Origin: Mesorhizobium loti
GTDB taxonomy: Bacteria; Pseudomonadota; Alphaproteobacteria; Rhizobiales; Rhizobiaceae
NCBI GenBank assembly: GCA_014189435.1
Contig: CP050295.1
Coordinates: 496,001-560,000 of the forward strand
Length of the DNA: 64,000 nt
Reading direction: 5' to 3'
Position 1 is the first letter of the stretch, and each line of letters starts with the position of its first letter. Of the stretch, positions 48,654-57,923 are shown in pieces. The position numbers and the translations under genes are program-made. The notes beneath the pieces were generated by a model. That model made no database searches. It was not told the origin of the DNA and saw only the letters and a program-made list of their open reading frames with translations.

Positions 48654-48853
48654 CGTAAATTCTTCATTGCAGCGAGCTCTCTCTTGGCATCATCCAACTC
48701 GGCAAAAACGGCGTACGCTTTCTCAGCAACCTCCTCTATCTCAGTCCATTGGACCGGAAGATCCTCTGCAAGGTCGCGCAATTTCATCTTGGCAACTGCC
48801 GCGCGCAGCTGAAGCTTTCGGACTTTCTTGCCCATCTCATCCAGGTTTGACAT
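48650..48853 (-). CDS. CCE_0567-family nif-associated protein
   Basis: A 67-residue helical-hairpin protein (MSNLDEMGKKVRKLQLRAAV, AKMKLRDLAEDLP, IEEVAEKAYAVFAELDDAK) of the family placed between the DUF269 gene and fdxB in nif clusters. Homologues are small metal-binding proteins of unsettled role. It overlaps fdxB. A truncated start of a second copy (MSGLEQL) remains at 53992 next to the intact DUF269 gene. Confidence 0.85.
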   Translation of the reverse strand: MSNLDEMGKKVRKLQLRAAVAKMKLRDLAEDLPVQWTEIEEVAEKAYAVFAELDDAKRELAAMKNLR

Positions 48854-48875
48854 AAATCCTTCCTCGAAATCGGTT

Positions 48876-49347
48876 TCATAACGCCCACGCCACGTCGGGA
48901 TAGACAATAGGTGCAGTCGCATCGTCGACCAGTTTCGTACCGGCCTCCGCGAGTTTCCCGGAACGTCTCGAAGCCGAACCGGTGGACGTCTTGACAGAAG
49001 GACCAACCGCCCGACCGTGAAAAGCATGCGCTCGAAGCCCCCATCGGTTTCATCTCCATCATTGGCGATGTCATCAGGCCGGAGCGCTCCTCGATGGCAA
49101 GCCCCACGGCGGTGTAAAACGCGTCGAGCCTCCACAGCACGTCGGGATCAGGATCGCCCATGACAGGGATCGCACGGCGCTGTTCCGTGGTGACGATGAA
49201 GTCGGCCAGCAGCGTGGCGTCCGATTTGCCTTCCCATGAGCCGTCGAAGTCCTGAGCACGGATCAGCCGCACGAGGCATTTGACAAACGGGGTGGCAAGG
49301 GCCGCCTGCTCCTCGTTGATAGCAGGGCCAACCGCGGCATCAGACAT
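48876..49347 (-). pseudogene. NifX-associated DUF269 protein, second copy, frameshifted
   Basis: From ATG 49347: [60 protein letters not shown] and GLMTSPMMEM, then the frame is lost; the other frames give GGFERMLFTVGRLVLLSR and [12 protein letters not shown], and the end DVAWAL. It is a close copy of the intact gene at 54021-54500, with at least two frame breaks near 49050 and 49000. It marks one side of a duplicated flank. Confidence 0.85.
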
Positions 49348-49530
49348 TTCGCCTTCTCCTCAATTTCAGTCCTCGTAAGGACGATTTCTGTGTTCGGGGA
49401 CGCCGACTTCGGGCACACTTGCGCAGCCGACGTCCGGCTTGGCCGGGCCGATTCCACGCAAGTGATGTCCCTGTGGCCGACCTTGAACACGTCCTCGACT
49501 GTGACGTCTTCCACGACTGGCCAGAATTCG
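49348..49530 (-). pseudogene. chimeric remnant: nifH-like segment joined to nifX 3' end
   Basis: One frame has VEDVFKVGHRDITCVES, recalling [18 protein letters not shown] of NifH; after a frame change it reads PEVGVPEHRNRPYED, which corresponds to the last residues of NifX (LAEAGVTEKKPSFEDD) and lies the same distance before the DUF269 copy. Upstream of 49530 no nif similarity remains. Confidence 0.5.
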
Positions 49531-49707
49531 CGTCGAACATCGCGTCCGCAGCAATTCGGCCGGAGGTCATTATAACATTTGAACCTCCAATCTGCGGCAA
49601 GCGATGCGCCCTGTGCTGCAATGGACATACTTACTGCGGGCTCGCCGCAGACAATGGGCGAATTGGCCAGGGTTCAATTCCAATTGTCATCCCTTTGCGA
49701 TCTTTGC

Positions 49708-50865
49708 TCATGAGGCGACTGCGGTTTGATTTTCAGGCGCCTTGTTTTGCGGAACCACGCAAAGATCCGCGTAACAGGCGTGCTCACCCGTGTAGTTGGC
49801 CAGGGCTTGGAGCAATGGGGTAAGGTAGTGCTGTTTGATGTGGTCCGGCATTGGCTCCGGATCACCCAGCGATTTCAGTGCAACCTCGATCAACTCGATC
49901 GCGCGATCCTTGTCGCCGCTCTCGTAATAATACTGAGCGAGCGGGACGTACCAAAGGAATTTAAGGGGGCCATCGCCTTGTGGAGGATTGAGTGTCAGGA
50001 TCTGTTCCGAGAGCTTGTCGCCCATCGCAAAGCGCTCAGCACGCGGGAGATGGGAGTTGTCCATCTCGGGATCGAAGAGTTGGTTCAGGGCCATAACCAT
50101 CCAAGACACGGCCTCGAACTTTTTGTCGATCGCGTCTTCGACCAACTGGCGCATGAGTGGCAAGCCGGCCCGCATGTCGCGCAGCTTGTGAAGCAGTAGA
50201 TTCGCATGAGTGCGCCGGAACTCGATATTGTCTGGCATCAAGGCGCGGCCTTCTTCGACAGCCGAGAGCGCCGCCGTCCAATCCTTGGCCTCCATCGCCG
50301 GCCGAAGTTTGGCGTATATCGGCTTGGTCAGCGATTGTTCGCGCGCTGTGCGTTGGTGACTGGCAATCCGCTCCCTATCAGCGGCTTTCGCTTCATCGCT
50401 GGGGCGCCAGCTGCCGTTAAGCACTTCCGGCAAAACCTCATCGAGTTGCATCGGATGACCGATAAAGGCGATGTGGCCGTCTCGATCGACCACGAACGAG
50501 GCCGGAATCCCGACAGAAAAGCTGGGTTCCATCCAAAGCTTGTTCATTTCGCCTGTGTAGTCGAACGCGATCCGATAGTTCAGATTCGAGCACTTTTCGG
50601 TCAACCACGCGTCCAACTTGGTTCGGGCCTCGACGGCCGTTGGAGCGTCTTCATCCGCCGCGACCCCGACGACCTCAAGTCCGCTGTCCTTGTATTTCTC
50701 CTGCAGCTGCACCAGATGGGGCATCGCCGCCACGCATGGTCCGCACCAGGTTGCCCAAAATTCGACGATGTACACTTTGCCGGGCTGGAAGTTCGTGAGG
50801 GGCTCGCCACGCAGCCAGTCCTCCACTTTGATCGAAGGAGCCGGGGACTCCATCTGCAATTCCAT
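49708..50865 (-). CDS. TlpA-like thioredoxin-fold protein with TPR-type C-terminus
   Basis: A 385-residue protein. Residues 1-150 form a TlpA/ResA-type domain with VEFWATWCGPCVAAMP (redox CGPC), GVAADEDAPTAV and GIPASFVVDRDGHIAFIGHP (cis-Pro). The rest is helical with TPR-like pairs (AALSAVEEGRALMPDN, PLAQYYYESGDKDRAIELI). No signal peptide is seen, so it may be cytoplasmic. ATG 50865 follows GGAGAG; an upstream start at 50889 is possible. Thioredoxin-TPR proteins occur near nif genes in other rhizobia. It lies inside the segment bounded by the duplicated DUF269 flanks. Confidence 0.85.
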   Translation of the reverse strand: MELQMESPAPSIKVEDWLRGEPLTNFQPGKVYIVEFWATWCGPCVAAMPHLVQLQEKYKDSGLEVVGVAADEDAPTAVEARTKLDAWLTEKCSNLNYRIAFDYTGEMNKLWMEPSFSVGIPASFVVDRDGHIAFIGHPMQLDEVLPEVLNGSWRPSDEAKAADRERIASHQRTAREQSLTKPIYAKLRPAMEAKDWTAALSAVEEGRALMPDNIEFRRTHANLLLHKLRDMRAGLPLMRQLVEDAIDKKFEAVSWMVMALNQLFDPEMDNSHLPRAERFAMGDKLSEQILTLNPPQGDGPLKFLWYVPLAQYYYESGDKDRAIELIEVALKSLGDPEPMPDHIKQHYLTPLLQALANYTGEHACYADLCVVPQNKAPENQTAVAS

Positions 50866-51246
50866 GTTGCTCTCCAAAGCTACTGCCAAAGGTTGCGCGC
50901 TTTATGCGCGAGCTTGTTTCCCCCTTAGAGACGGGGCAGAAGGTTCAAGGAAGGAGCATCGCTCGTCTTGCTCGTCTGCATGCAGTCAGCCTTCACTCAG
51001 TTGCCGCATCTCAACTTGCAAAGGCCGTGCCAGCGCGCTCAGCGACGCAATAAGCCCATGATTGCGCTTAGAAAAAACTCCAAGTGGCCAAGATGGCCGG
51101 TTGTATTGAACCGGACATGTTTTCTGCCGCTGTCAGGTTTTGGACACGCATCATGCGCTTCGCGCCGCCAGAAAAAGCGTGGCCGCGGACGACGCAACAT
51201 ATATTCGGATTGAGGGACGAGCAGATGGACATCATGACTGCGCGGG
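50866..51246. other. gene-free stretch
   Basis: No supported gene; short frames on both strands only. Contains the upstream region of the thioredoxin-TPR gene. Confidence 0.35.
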
Positions 51247-51545
51247 CTACCGCCATGCTCTTATCATCGTCCGCTTCACGCCACCTGGCCTGAGCTTCTT
51301 GCCGTTCGGGTCCTCAGGCGGTAGCGGATCCCGCCCTTTGCGATTGCAAGGGGCCGCTCCATCCGAGCCTGTGCCCTGCCCTCTTCCGCCCTGCGATGGA
51401 ATTCCTAGCTGGCGGCATAGGAGTCCTTCACGACGAAGCCGGTCCAGCTGCGGCTCGCGAATACCGCCATGGTCAGATTGACGATGATGATCGTGGTGAA
51501 AAAGGCCAGGATGAGTGCCGGCATGTACCGGCCGGTGAACGCTCC
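51247..51545 (-). pseudogene. fixH: FixH fragment with nonsense codon
   Basis: Frame from about 51545: GAFTGRYMPALILAFFTTI, IIVNLTMAVFASRSWTGFVV, KDSYAAS, then TAG where CAG of the family's SQEF is expected, then EFHRRAEEGRAQARM and IRYRL; a further shift gives DPNGKKLRPGGV and stops at 51247. FixH is a membrane protein needed for cbb3 oxidase assembly. No fixG, fixI or fixS is adjacent, so this is a stray remnant. Confidence 0.65.
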
Positions 51546-52213
51546 GGGATTTTCTGCTCTCGTGTCGTTATCTTCCGTGTCCCCTGTGCACAGGCGCTAC
51601 AGGGACCGCCTGATGCGAATATAAGCGTTGTCGGAATTGACCAGCCCGAAAACCGCCCGGTCGCTACGCGGCTCGGGCCGGACCGGCTGAAAACGCTGAA
51701 GATGCCGCCGCCCTCGCCGCTACTGGCTACCGTCTCAGGCGATGACAACGCGATTGATGCCATCCATTCACGCCGACTACGGCCAAGAATACGACCGTCT
51801 CGACTTGAAGTTGAGGCCTCGGCCACGGCACGGCCGTTGCGTCGTTCAGCTCCCAGCCCAGTGTTGAATGAGATCGCGATAGCGCGCATGCGATGCCGCT
51901 ACGGCTCCGAACTCGGCCTGCCGCGCTGAAACGGCTCTCCTTCTCTCCTGACGCCGACCTGCGAAGCCGTGGTTTTGAGTGCATTGAAGAGGGCCTGCCC
52001 GGCCGGTCTCCGCGTTGCGGATCATCTCGGGGCGAAGAGAACCCCGAGCGCGCGCTAGAGACGTCTGATGGTCTAGGCGAGGGCGCGTGCGGATTGGCTG
52101 CGAGGAGGTTCGCGAAATTTCCCGCGTTTGCCGCGACCTTTCTTCGAATTGGCATCAGGATAGGTGACCCAAGGGAGTAGAGCTTCGAACAACTCGGTGC
52201 TCCCTGGAACCAG
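51546..52213. other. gene-free stretch
   Basis: No frame gives a recognisable product; it lies between the fixH remnant and the universal stress protein gene. Confidence 0.35.
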
Positions 52214-53101
52214 TCAGCGAGCCAAAAACAGCGGCAATGGCAGCTTCCCAACTATCCATCTCGTGACACCGCCGAAGAGCCGCTCACGCAGCCGGCGGCT
52301 GCCATATGCGCCCATGACGATCATGTCTGCGGACGTGTCGATTGCGTGCTGCGCGAGGACCGTTGCCACCGGTTTGCCGGCACTCGGCAGCCGGTCAACT
52401 GACACTCGAGCACCGTGCCGAGTAAGATAGGCAGCGATGTCGGCTCCCGGCTCAGCGCCGTTTCCGTTGAAAGTAGCCTTCGGATCGACCAGTGTGACAC
52501 GAACTTCCTCAGCTCGGGATAGCAGATCCAGCGCTTCCCGAACCGCGCGGGACGCCTCGACTCGCGAATCCCAGCCAACCAACACGCGCCGCGGCGACAG
52601 CGTCGCCTCAGCGCCCTTGGGCACAACAAGTACCGGCTTTCCCGTATCGAACAAGCTGCCGTTGATAACAAGGGGTCCGAGATTATTGTCGTTGAGAAGT
52701 GCGGGGCCGACAATTGTCAGGTCGGTGCAGTGCGCCCGCTGTCGCACGGCGTCGCCGACGTCGGCCTCATCGCAGTAGTCTGTATCGACGTCAGAGCAAA
52801 GCGACATGGCTTTCAGCAGTTTCTGAATTTCCTTGGATGTTTTTTCCAGATGGGCCATGTCCTGCGAAAATGTCTCGATCTGCCTAAACCGTTTGTCCAA
52901 CATGGCAATGGCCTGGGCGCGTTGTACCGGCCACTCGAGGATGCCATCGCCGAGCGGCGGAGGCGACATAACGAGCGGTGGAGGCGACATAATCAATACG
53001 GAAAGATACGCGCCGACCTCGGCACACAAGCCGGCAGCTGTTCTGACGTCCTGATCGGAATGGTCAGAACCCGTCACACAGAGTACGCTTTTAAAACCCA
53101 T
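52214..53101 (-). CDS. universal stress protein, two UspA-like halves
   Basis: A 295-residue protein beginning MGFKSVLCVTGSDHSDQDV. The N-terminal half is degenerate; the C-terminal half has RRVLVGWDSRVEASRAVREA, and the nucleotide-binding end MGAYGSRRLRERLFGGVTRW (G-2x-G-9x-G). A 21-base tandem duplication at 52952-52993 repeats MSPPPLV-type residues in the N-terminal half. The frame opens at 53167, but 53101 gives the usual USP N-terminus. Lies in the segment inserted next to nifX. Confidence 0.88.
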   Translation of the reverse strand: MGFKSVLCVTGSDHSDQDVRTAAGLCAEVGAYLSVLIMSPPPLVMSPPPLGDGILEWPVQRAQAIAMLDKRFRQIETFSQDMAHLEKTSKEIQKLLKAMSLCSDVDTDYCDEADVGDAVRQRAHCTDLTIVGPALLNDNNLGPLVINGSLFDTGKPVLVVPKGAEATLSPRRVLVGWDSRVEASRAVREALDLLSRAEEVRVTLVDPKATFNGNGAEPGADIAAYLTRHGARVSVDRLPSAGKPVATVLAQHAIDTSADMIVMGAYGSRRLRERLFGGVTRWIVGKLPLPLFLAR

Positions 53102-53206
53102 TTGCCTGCTTCTTTCTAAGTATGTCGTACCTGTAGGCACGTTTCGAAGCCGCAAGAGTTGTGCCACTCCTCATCTCCGTCGTGCTCAGGGCCACCGGTT
53201 CGCTAT

Positions 53207-53911
53207 TTAGCCGTCCGGCCTCTCGAGCGAGTAGCCGGCCGACCTGGTGGTACGGATGACGGTGGAGGGCGAGGCCGCCTTCAGCGCCTTTCTGAGCCGG
53301 CTCATATGCACATCGACGGTGCGCACACCGACGTGGATGTTGGCCGGCCAGGCCGCGCCGATCAGCTCGTCCCGAGTGAAGACCTTGCCGGGAGTCTCAA
53401 GCAAAAGCCGCAGCAGGTTGAACTCGATCGGCCCGAGATGGATCTCGTGGCCATTGCCACGAACCCGGTGGGCATCGAGCCTCATTTCAAGGTCGCCACA
53501 GGAGAGCCAGCCGCCGTTTTCAACCCCGTTTGCACCCCGCTTCGTCAGCGCCAGCCTCGCCCGTAGACAATCAAGCAGCTTGGCCGGGGCGATCGGCCGC
53601 ACAAAGCTCTCGTCAATGCCTGCCTTCAGGAGATCGAGGTGCTGGTTCTCGGCGCCGGGCGCGATCAGGGCAATAATCGGCAGCGCGCCGGTCCGGGGCT
53701 CCCGCTTGAGCCGGGCGCAGATTGCGGACCCGGTTATGCTCGCTGGCCCGCAGTCCAGCACCACGGCCTGGAAGTCCCGTTCGTCGGCCATTGCAAGTGC
53801 TTCCTTCGCGCCGCCTGCCGGCTCACTGGTGAAGCCGTCCACCTCCAATATATGGCTGAGGAACAGATAAAACTCGGCATCTTGCGAACAGATCAGGACG
53901 AGTGGCTTCAT
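53207..53911 (-). CDS. OmpR/PhoB-family response regulator
   Basis: A 234-residue protein. Receiver domain: KPLVLICSQDAEFYLFLSHI, phospho-acceptor region AVVLDCGPASITG (the usual acidic partner residues are poorly kept: SQDAE at the N-terminal pocket) and RPIAPAKLLDCLRARL. DNA-binding winged helix: IHLGPIEFNLLRLLLETPGK, FTRDELIGAAWPANIHVGVR, VDVHMSRLRKAL and GYSLE. No histidine kinase gene is adjacent. ATG 53911 is the natural start; an in-frame ATG at 53992 behind a G-rich site belongs to the remnant of the CCE_0567-family gene. Confidence 0.9.
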   Translation of the reverse strand: MKPLVLICSQDAEFYLFLSHILEVDGFTSEPAGGAKEALAMADERDFQAVVLDCGPASITGSAICARLKREPRTGALPIIALIAPGAENQHLDLLKAGIDESFVRPIAPAKLLDCLRARLALTKRGANGVENGGWLSCGDLEMRLDAHRVRGNGHEIHLGPIEFNLLRLLLETPGKVFTRDELIGAAWPANIHVGVRTVDVHMSRLRKALKAASPSTVIRTTRSAGYSLERPDG

Positions 53912-54020
53912 CAGCGCTACCCTAGGAACCAAATCGGTCTCGACCGCGTCGGTTGAGTGGGCTGGCCATCGCAGCTGCTCAAGACCTGACATGACCCCCC
54001 CTGTCCGAAACTCGGTTCCA

Positions 54021-54500
54021 TCACGCCCGTGCCACGTCGGGATAGGCTTCAATAGCTGCGATGCCATCGCCGACCAGTTTCGTGCCGGCCGCCGCGAGCT
54101 TCCCGAACGTCTCAAAGCCGAACCGGTGGACGTCGCGCAGGGTCTTCGACAGGACGACCAGCCGTCCGGCCGCGAAGAGCACGCGCCCAAAGCCCTCATG
54201 GCTCATCTCCATCATCGGCGATGCCATCAGGCCGCAGCGCTCCTCGATCGCAAGCCCGACGGCGGCGTAGAACTTGTCGAGCCTCCACAGCACGTCCGGA
54301 TCGGGATCGCCGATGATCGGGATCGCACGGCGCTGTTCCTTGGTGATGATGAAGTCGCCCAGCAACTCGGCATCCGGTTTGCCTTCCCATGACCCGTAGG
54401 AATCCTGAGCACGGATCAGCCGCACGAGGCATTTGACGAACGGGGTGGCAAGGGCCGCCTCGTCCTCGGCGACAGCAGTGCTAGCCGCGGCATCAGACAT
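54021..54500 (-). CDS. NifX-associated nitrogen fixation protein (DUF269)
   Basis: A 159-residue protein with [80 protein letters not shown] and [20 protein letters not shown]. It follows nifX closely, as in other diazotrophs, and probably aids FeMo-co handling. It is the intact copy of the pair (the broken copy is at 48876-49347). Confidence 0.92.
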   Translation of the reverse strand: MSDAAASTAVAEDEAALATPFVKCLVRLIRAQDSYGSWEGKPDAELLGDFIITKEQRRAIPIIGDPDPDVLWRLDKFYAAVGLAIEERCGLMASPMMEMSHEGFGRVLFAAGRLVVLSKTLRDVHRFGFETFGKLAAAGTKLVGDGIAAIEAYPDVARA

Positions 54501-54517
54501 TTCGCCTTCTCCTCATT

Positions 54518-55012
54518 TCAGTCGTCCTCGAAGGATGGCTTCTTCTCGGTGACGCCTGCCTCCGCCAGCACCTTGCGCAGCCAAGGGGGAGGACACGTCC
54601 TGAGCATCATCTGCGTGCGCAACAGCACCTCCTGGATGCTTTGGGGGTGCGGCACCTTGATCGGATGGATCTTTGCCGAAACAATCTTGGCTGCCGAAGG
54701 TCCGCCGATCGCCAGACAAAACAGCAGATGACAGCCCTTCAGCGCCTCCACCTTCGGCGTGATGCGGTCATCGCCCTCGCTCCGATGCTCCCCGCTTTCG
54801 TCGGAAACGTCGTCGAAGGCCACGGCTTCCACGAGCTTCCACTCCTCGCGCGTCACGTCGTAGACAGCAAAGCGTTTGGCCGACCCGAAATGGGCATTGA
54901 GGTCCTTCATGTCTTGCGTGGCGATCGCCACGCGCAATGCGCCTGTTCGTCGTGTAGGCATCGGAGCGTGAACCTCGTCAGTGACGAGTGAGAGGCGACG
55001 GACGGGGCCCAT
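54518..55012 (-). CDS. nifX: nitrogenase cofactor carrier NifX
   Basis: A 164-residue protein that holds NifB-co/VK-cluster during FeMo-co synthesis. Seen: GALRVAIATQDMKDLNAHFG, SAKRFAVYDVTREEWKLVEA, RITPKVEALKGCHLLFCLAI and GGPSAAKIVSAKIHPIKV, ending KKPSFEDD. The open frame extends far upstream across nifN in another frame; the start at 55012 (MGPVRRLSLVTDE) is the natural one and overlaps the nifN 3' end by 35 bases. Intact. Confidence 0.94.
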   Translation of the reverse strand: MGPVRRLSLVTDEVHAPMPTRRTGALRVAIATQDMKDLNAHFGSAKRFAVYDVTREEWKLVEAVAFDDVSDESGEHRSEGDDRITPKVEALKGCHLLFCLAIGGPSAAKIVSAKIHPIKVPHPQSIQEVLLRTQMMLRTCPPPWLRKVLAEAGVTEKKPSFEDD

Positions 55013-56360
55013 CTGGCGTTTCTCGCTTGCGGAGGGGATCAAGTTCTTCAGGTGTCGGCGCCTTCCAGTAAGCCTGGAAAATGTTGGCAACTTCGAAGAC
55101 CAGGTCGCGGGTGCCCTGATAGAGGATTGTGAGCTTGTGCTGGCTGCCGAGCCGGTCGAAGACGGGAAAGCCGACGCGCATGAGCGGAATGCCAAGGCGC
55201 TGCGCGGCCTGGCGTCCATGGGAATGGGTGACGAGGAGATCAGCGCCGGCGGCAAGAGCTTCCAAATCGCCGAGATCGCCGATTTGAACCGACTGCGCTG
55301 GTACTTTTTCCAGAATTTTCGACATATCGGTCGTGGCGACGGCCGCCGCGATTTCGGAGCCCATGCCGACGAAGAACGTCGCGAGTTGATAGAGTTGGTC
55401 TGGTTCAGCAGCGATCGCAATTTTCTTGCCTCCGAAATGGAAATGTCCGTCGAGTAACGCATCCTGCAATTGGCCCCGGCGACGGCGCACCCCGGCCGGC
55501 ACCGACGCGCCTGAAACCGCGGACAGCAGCGAGACGAACCGATCGGCGCCCTTCAATCCGGTCAGCGACTGGAACAGCACGTAAGGCACGCCGGTCAATT
55601 TCTGCAGCACCTCGGCCGGGCGGCGCATATGCTCGCCGATGGCGATGCATTGCTCGGCCGTGCCAAGCTCGCGGATGTCCTCGACGCTGGTGCCGCCATA
55701 GGTGGTCGTGACCCAACGGTCGGGCACGGTGCCGTCGAGCGAGCCTGAAACGTCCGGCAAAATCACCGGCTTCAGCCCAAAGCTTTCGACCATCTCACGC
55801 AAATGCTCGATGTCAGCCACAGTGAGGTTCCAGCCGGGCAGGATTGCGATCTTCTTTGACTGCCGCACCTGCTCGCCAGGGCGTGTAATGCCTTCGATCA
55901 TCGCGGTGACAGCCTTGGCCCAGCCCTCTTCGATGGCGCCGTCGAAATCCGGCGTGTTGGCCAGCACGATCTCCGTACCCGCGATCTCTTCCGCGTGCTT
56001 CAGCCTGATGCTGGCGATATCGCCTGCGCAATCTTCGCCACGGGTTTCCACCAGCGCCGTCGTGCAGACCCCGATCAGCTTTGGCTTTGTGCGGACCTTG
56101 AGGTTGAGGATCGCCTCTTCCAGATTGTCCGCCCCGCCGAGGATTGTCGTCACTTCGTCCATCGCGGTGGTCTGCAGGGGGATCGCTTCCTTGAAATGCC
56201 GCACGAAGAGCACGAGCGCGAAGCTGGTGCAGCCCTGGCTGCCGTGGAACAGTGGCATCGCACCCTCGACCCCAAGAAAGGCCAAGGCCGCACCCAGCGG
56301 CTGTGACGATTTCAGCGGATTGACGGCTGCCGATTTGGTCTGGGAAAGGATGCGGGCCAT
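54978..56360 (-). CDS. nifN: FeMo-cofactor scaffold subunit NifN
   Basis: A 460-residue NifK-like subunit of the NifEN scaffold. Seen: KSAAVNPLKSSQPLGAALAF, GSQGCTSFALVLFVRHFKEA (cluster Cys), CTTALVETRGEDCAGD, and ANTPDFDGAIEEGWAKAV. A 10-base gap separates it from nifE. Intact and of normal length. Confidence 0.96.
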   Translation of the reverse strand: MARILSQTKSAAVNPLKSSQPLGAALAFLGVEGAMPLFHGSQGCTSFALVLFVRHFKEAIPLQTTAMDEVTTILGGADNLEEAILNLKVRTKPKLIGVCTTALVETRGEDCAGDIASIRLKHAEEIAGTEIVLANTPDFDGAIEEGWAKAVTAMIEGITRPGEQVRQSKKIAILPGWNLTVADIEHLREMVESFGLKPVILPDVSGSLDGTVPDRWVTTTYGGTSVEDIRELGTAEQCIAIGEHMRRPAEVLQKLTGVPYVLFQSLTGLKGADRFVSLLSAVSGASVPAGVRRRRGQLQDALLDGHFHFGGKKIAIAAEPDQLYQLATFFVGMGSEIAAAVATTDMSKILEKVPAQSVQIGDLGDLEALAAGADLLVTHSHGRQAAQRLGIPLMRVGFPVFDRLGSQHKLTILYQGTRDLVFEVANIFQAYWKAPTPEELDPLRKRETPDGPRPSPLTRH

Positions 56361-56369
56361 CGGCTTTCC

Positions 56370-57860
56370 TCAACGCTCGCCGCAATCGTCGGCCGTCGTA
56401 CCGGCGACTTCCTGGACAGCGTGCAACGTCGCGGTCTCGCTCCTCGTGCCCGGCAGTTCGTCCTCCACCGCAGGCTGGCAATCCCACGGAGCCGGCTCGC
56501 GCACCTGGGACCAGATCGGGTTATGAATGGCGAGGTCGATCTGGCGTACGAGTTCCACCATGCCGTCATAGCCCGCATAAGGGTGCTGGCGCTCCTGGTT
56601 GATATCGAGCCAGGGTGTCTTGGCCTTGAGCGCGATGAATTGCGTGCGCCCGCCCGACAGCATGATATCGGCCTTGTGTTCTGAGAGCATGGCGTAAAGG
56701 TCGCGCGCTGCCATCTGCTCGAACATGTGGTTGTCGTCCTTCAGGATCTGCTTGATGCGCTGCTTGTCTTCGACTGTCGATTTCTTGACCGAGGTGCCGA
56801 CGATCTCCATGCCGATCTCCATCAGCGCGTGGACGATCGACCAGGACTTCACGCCGCCTGTATTGAGAAGCACGCGCTTGCCTTGAAGCCGCCGCCGATA
56901 GGCTTCGAGCTTCCTCCACGCAATCGCCTCTTCCACCGCGATCAGCGTCCGTGTGCGGTTGAGGATCTCGCGATCGGCGCCCTTCCTCACGAGCAGCTCA
57001 GCAATGTTGCGAAGTGCTTCCGAGGTGTCGGTAATGCCGTAGAAGGAGCCTTCGAAAAACGGGATGTCCCAGCGCTCCTCCATCTTGCGGGCAAGATTGA
57101 TGAGTGCCGTCGAGCACACGATCATAGCCGCCCGGGCGCGGTGCGCGGAAGCAACGTCAAGGTAGCGCGCGTCGCCCGGAATGCAGGCGCGCACCCGGAT
57201 GCCTAGCCGATCAAGCAGAGGCTTCACCAGCCAGAATTCGCCGGAGAGGTTGAATTCGCCAAGGATGTTGATGTCGTAAGGCCCGGCGTCATCGGGTTCT
57301 ACCGTGCCGATGACGTGATCGAGCAACGCCTCGGCGGCGAGCTTGTTGCCGAGGTTCTTGGAGCCGGCCAAGCCCGGGGCATTGACCGGCACCACCGGCA
57401 ACCCGAATTTTTCCCGCGCACGCTTGCACACGGCCTCGATGTCGTCGCCGATCAACGCCGTCACGCAGGTCGAATAGACGAAGATCGCTGACGGCGCATA
57501 GGCTTCCCTAATCTCGCGGATCGCCTTGAAAAGCTTGCGCTCGCCCTGCCCCATCACCACGTCGAGTTCGGTGAGGTCGGTTGTGAAGCTTGTGCGCCAA
57601 AGCGTTGGCCCTGACGAAGCCGCGCCGCGGTTGTCCCAGGAATTGCCCTCGCAGGCCAGCGGCGCATGGACCAGGTGCGCGACGTCGGTGATCGGCTGCA
57701 GCACGATCTTGGCGCCGTCAAAGGCGCAGCCGCCGGCTGCCGCCCCGGGGGTCAGCGGCTTCGAGCAGCCCTCTTTGCGCGCCTTGGCATCCTTGCCGCG
57801 GTTTTTATCGCAGGCGGGCTCGTTGAAGACATCCTGGATTTTGGCGCTGAGCGAGGACAT
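56370..57860 (-). CDS. nifE: FeMo-cofactor scaffold subunit NifE
   Basis: A 496-residue NifD-like scaffold subunit. Seen: GGCAFDGAKIVLQPITDVAH, HAPLACEGNSWDNRG, FVYSTCVTALIGDDIEAVC, and LNTGGVKSWSIVHALMEIGM; the C-terminus has DINQERQHPYAGYDGMVEL. The start at 57860 (MSSLSAKIQDVFNEPAC) is preferred to the upstream 57875. Follows nifK after about 60 bases. Intact. Confidence 0.96.
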   Translation of the reverse strand: MSSLSAKIQDVFNEPACDKNRGKDAKARKEGCSKPLTPGAAAGGCAFDGAKIVLQPITDVAHLVHAPLACEGNSWDNRGAASSGPTLWRTSFTTDLTELDVVMGQGERKLFKAIREIREAYAPSAIFVYSTCVTALIGDDIEAVCKRAREKFGLPVVPVNAPGLAGSKNLGNKLAAEALLDHVIGTVEPDDAGPYDINILGEFNLSGEFWLVKPLLDRLGIRVRACIPGDARYLDVASAHRARAAMIVCSTALINLARKMEERWDIPFFEGSFYGITDTSEALRNIAELLVRKGADREILNRTRTLIAVEEAIAWRKLEAYRRRLQGKRVLLNTGGVKSWSIVHALMEIGMEIVGTSVKKSTVEDKQRIKQILKDDNHMFEQMAARDLYAMLSEHKADIMLSGGRTQFIALKAKTPWLDINQERQHPYAGYDGMVELVRQIDLAIHNPIWSQVREPAPWDCQPAVEDELPGTRSETATLHAVQEVAGTTADDCGER

Positions 57861-57923
57861 TGCGTCGGTCTCCAAAAGTGCATTGGAAGGCGGCCAGCCT
57901 CGGCGAAAGGCCGGCCGCCGCTG

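Noticed and set aside
55013..55462. 150-codon upstream extension of nifX
   Set aside because: Lies within nifN in another frame and is Ser/Arg/Pro-rich as expected of a shadow.
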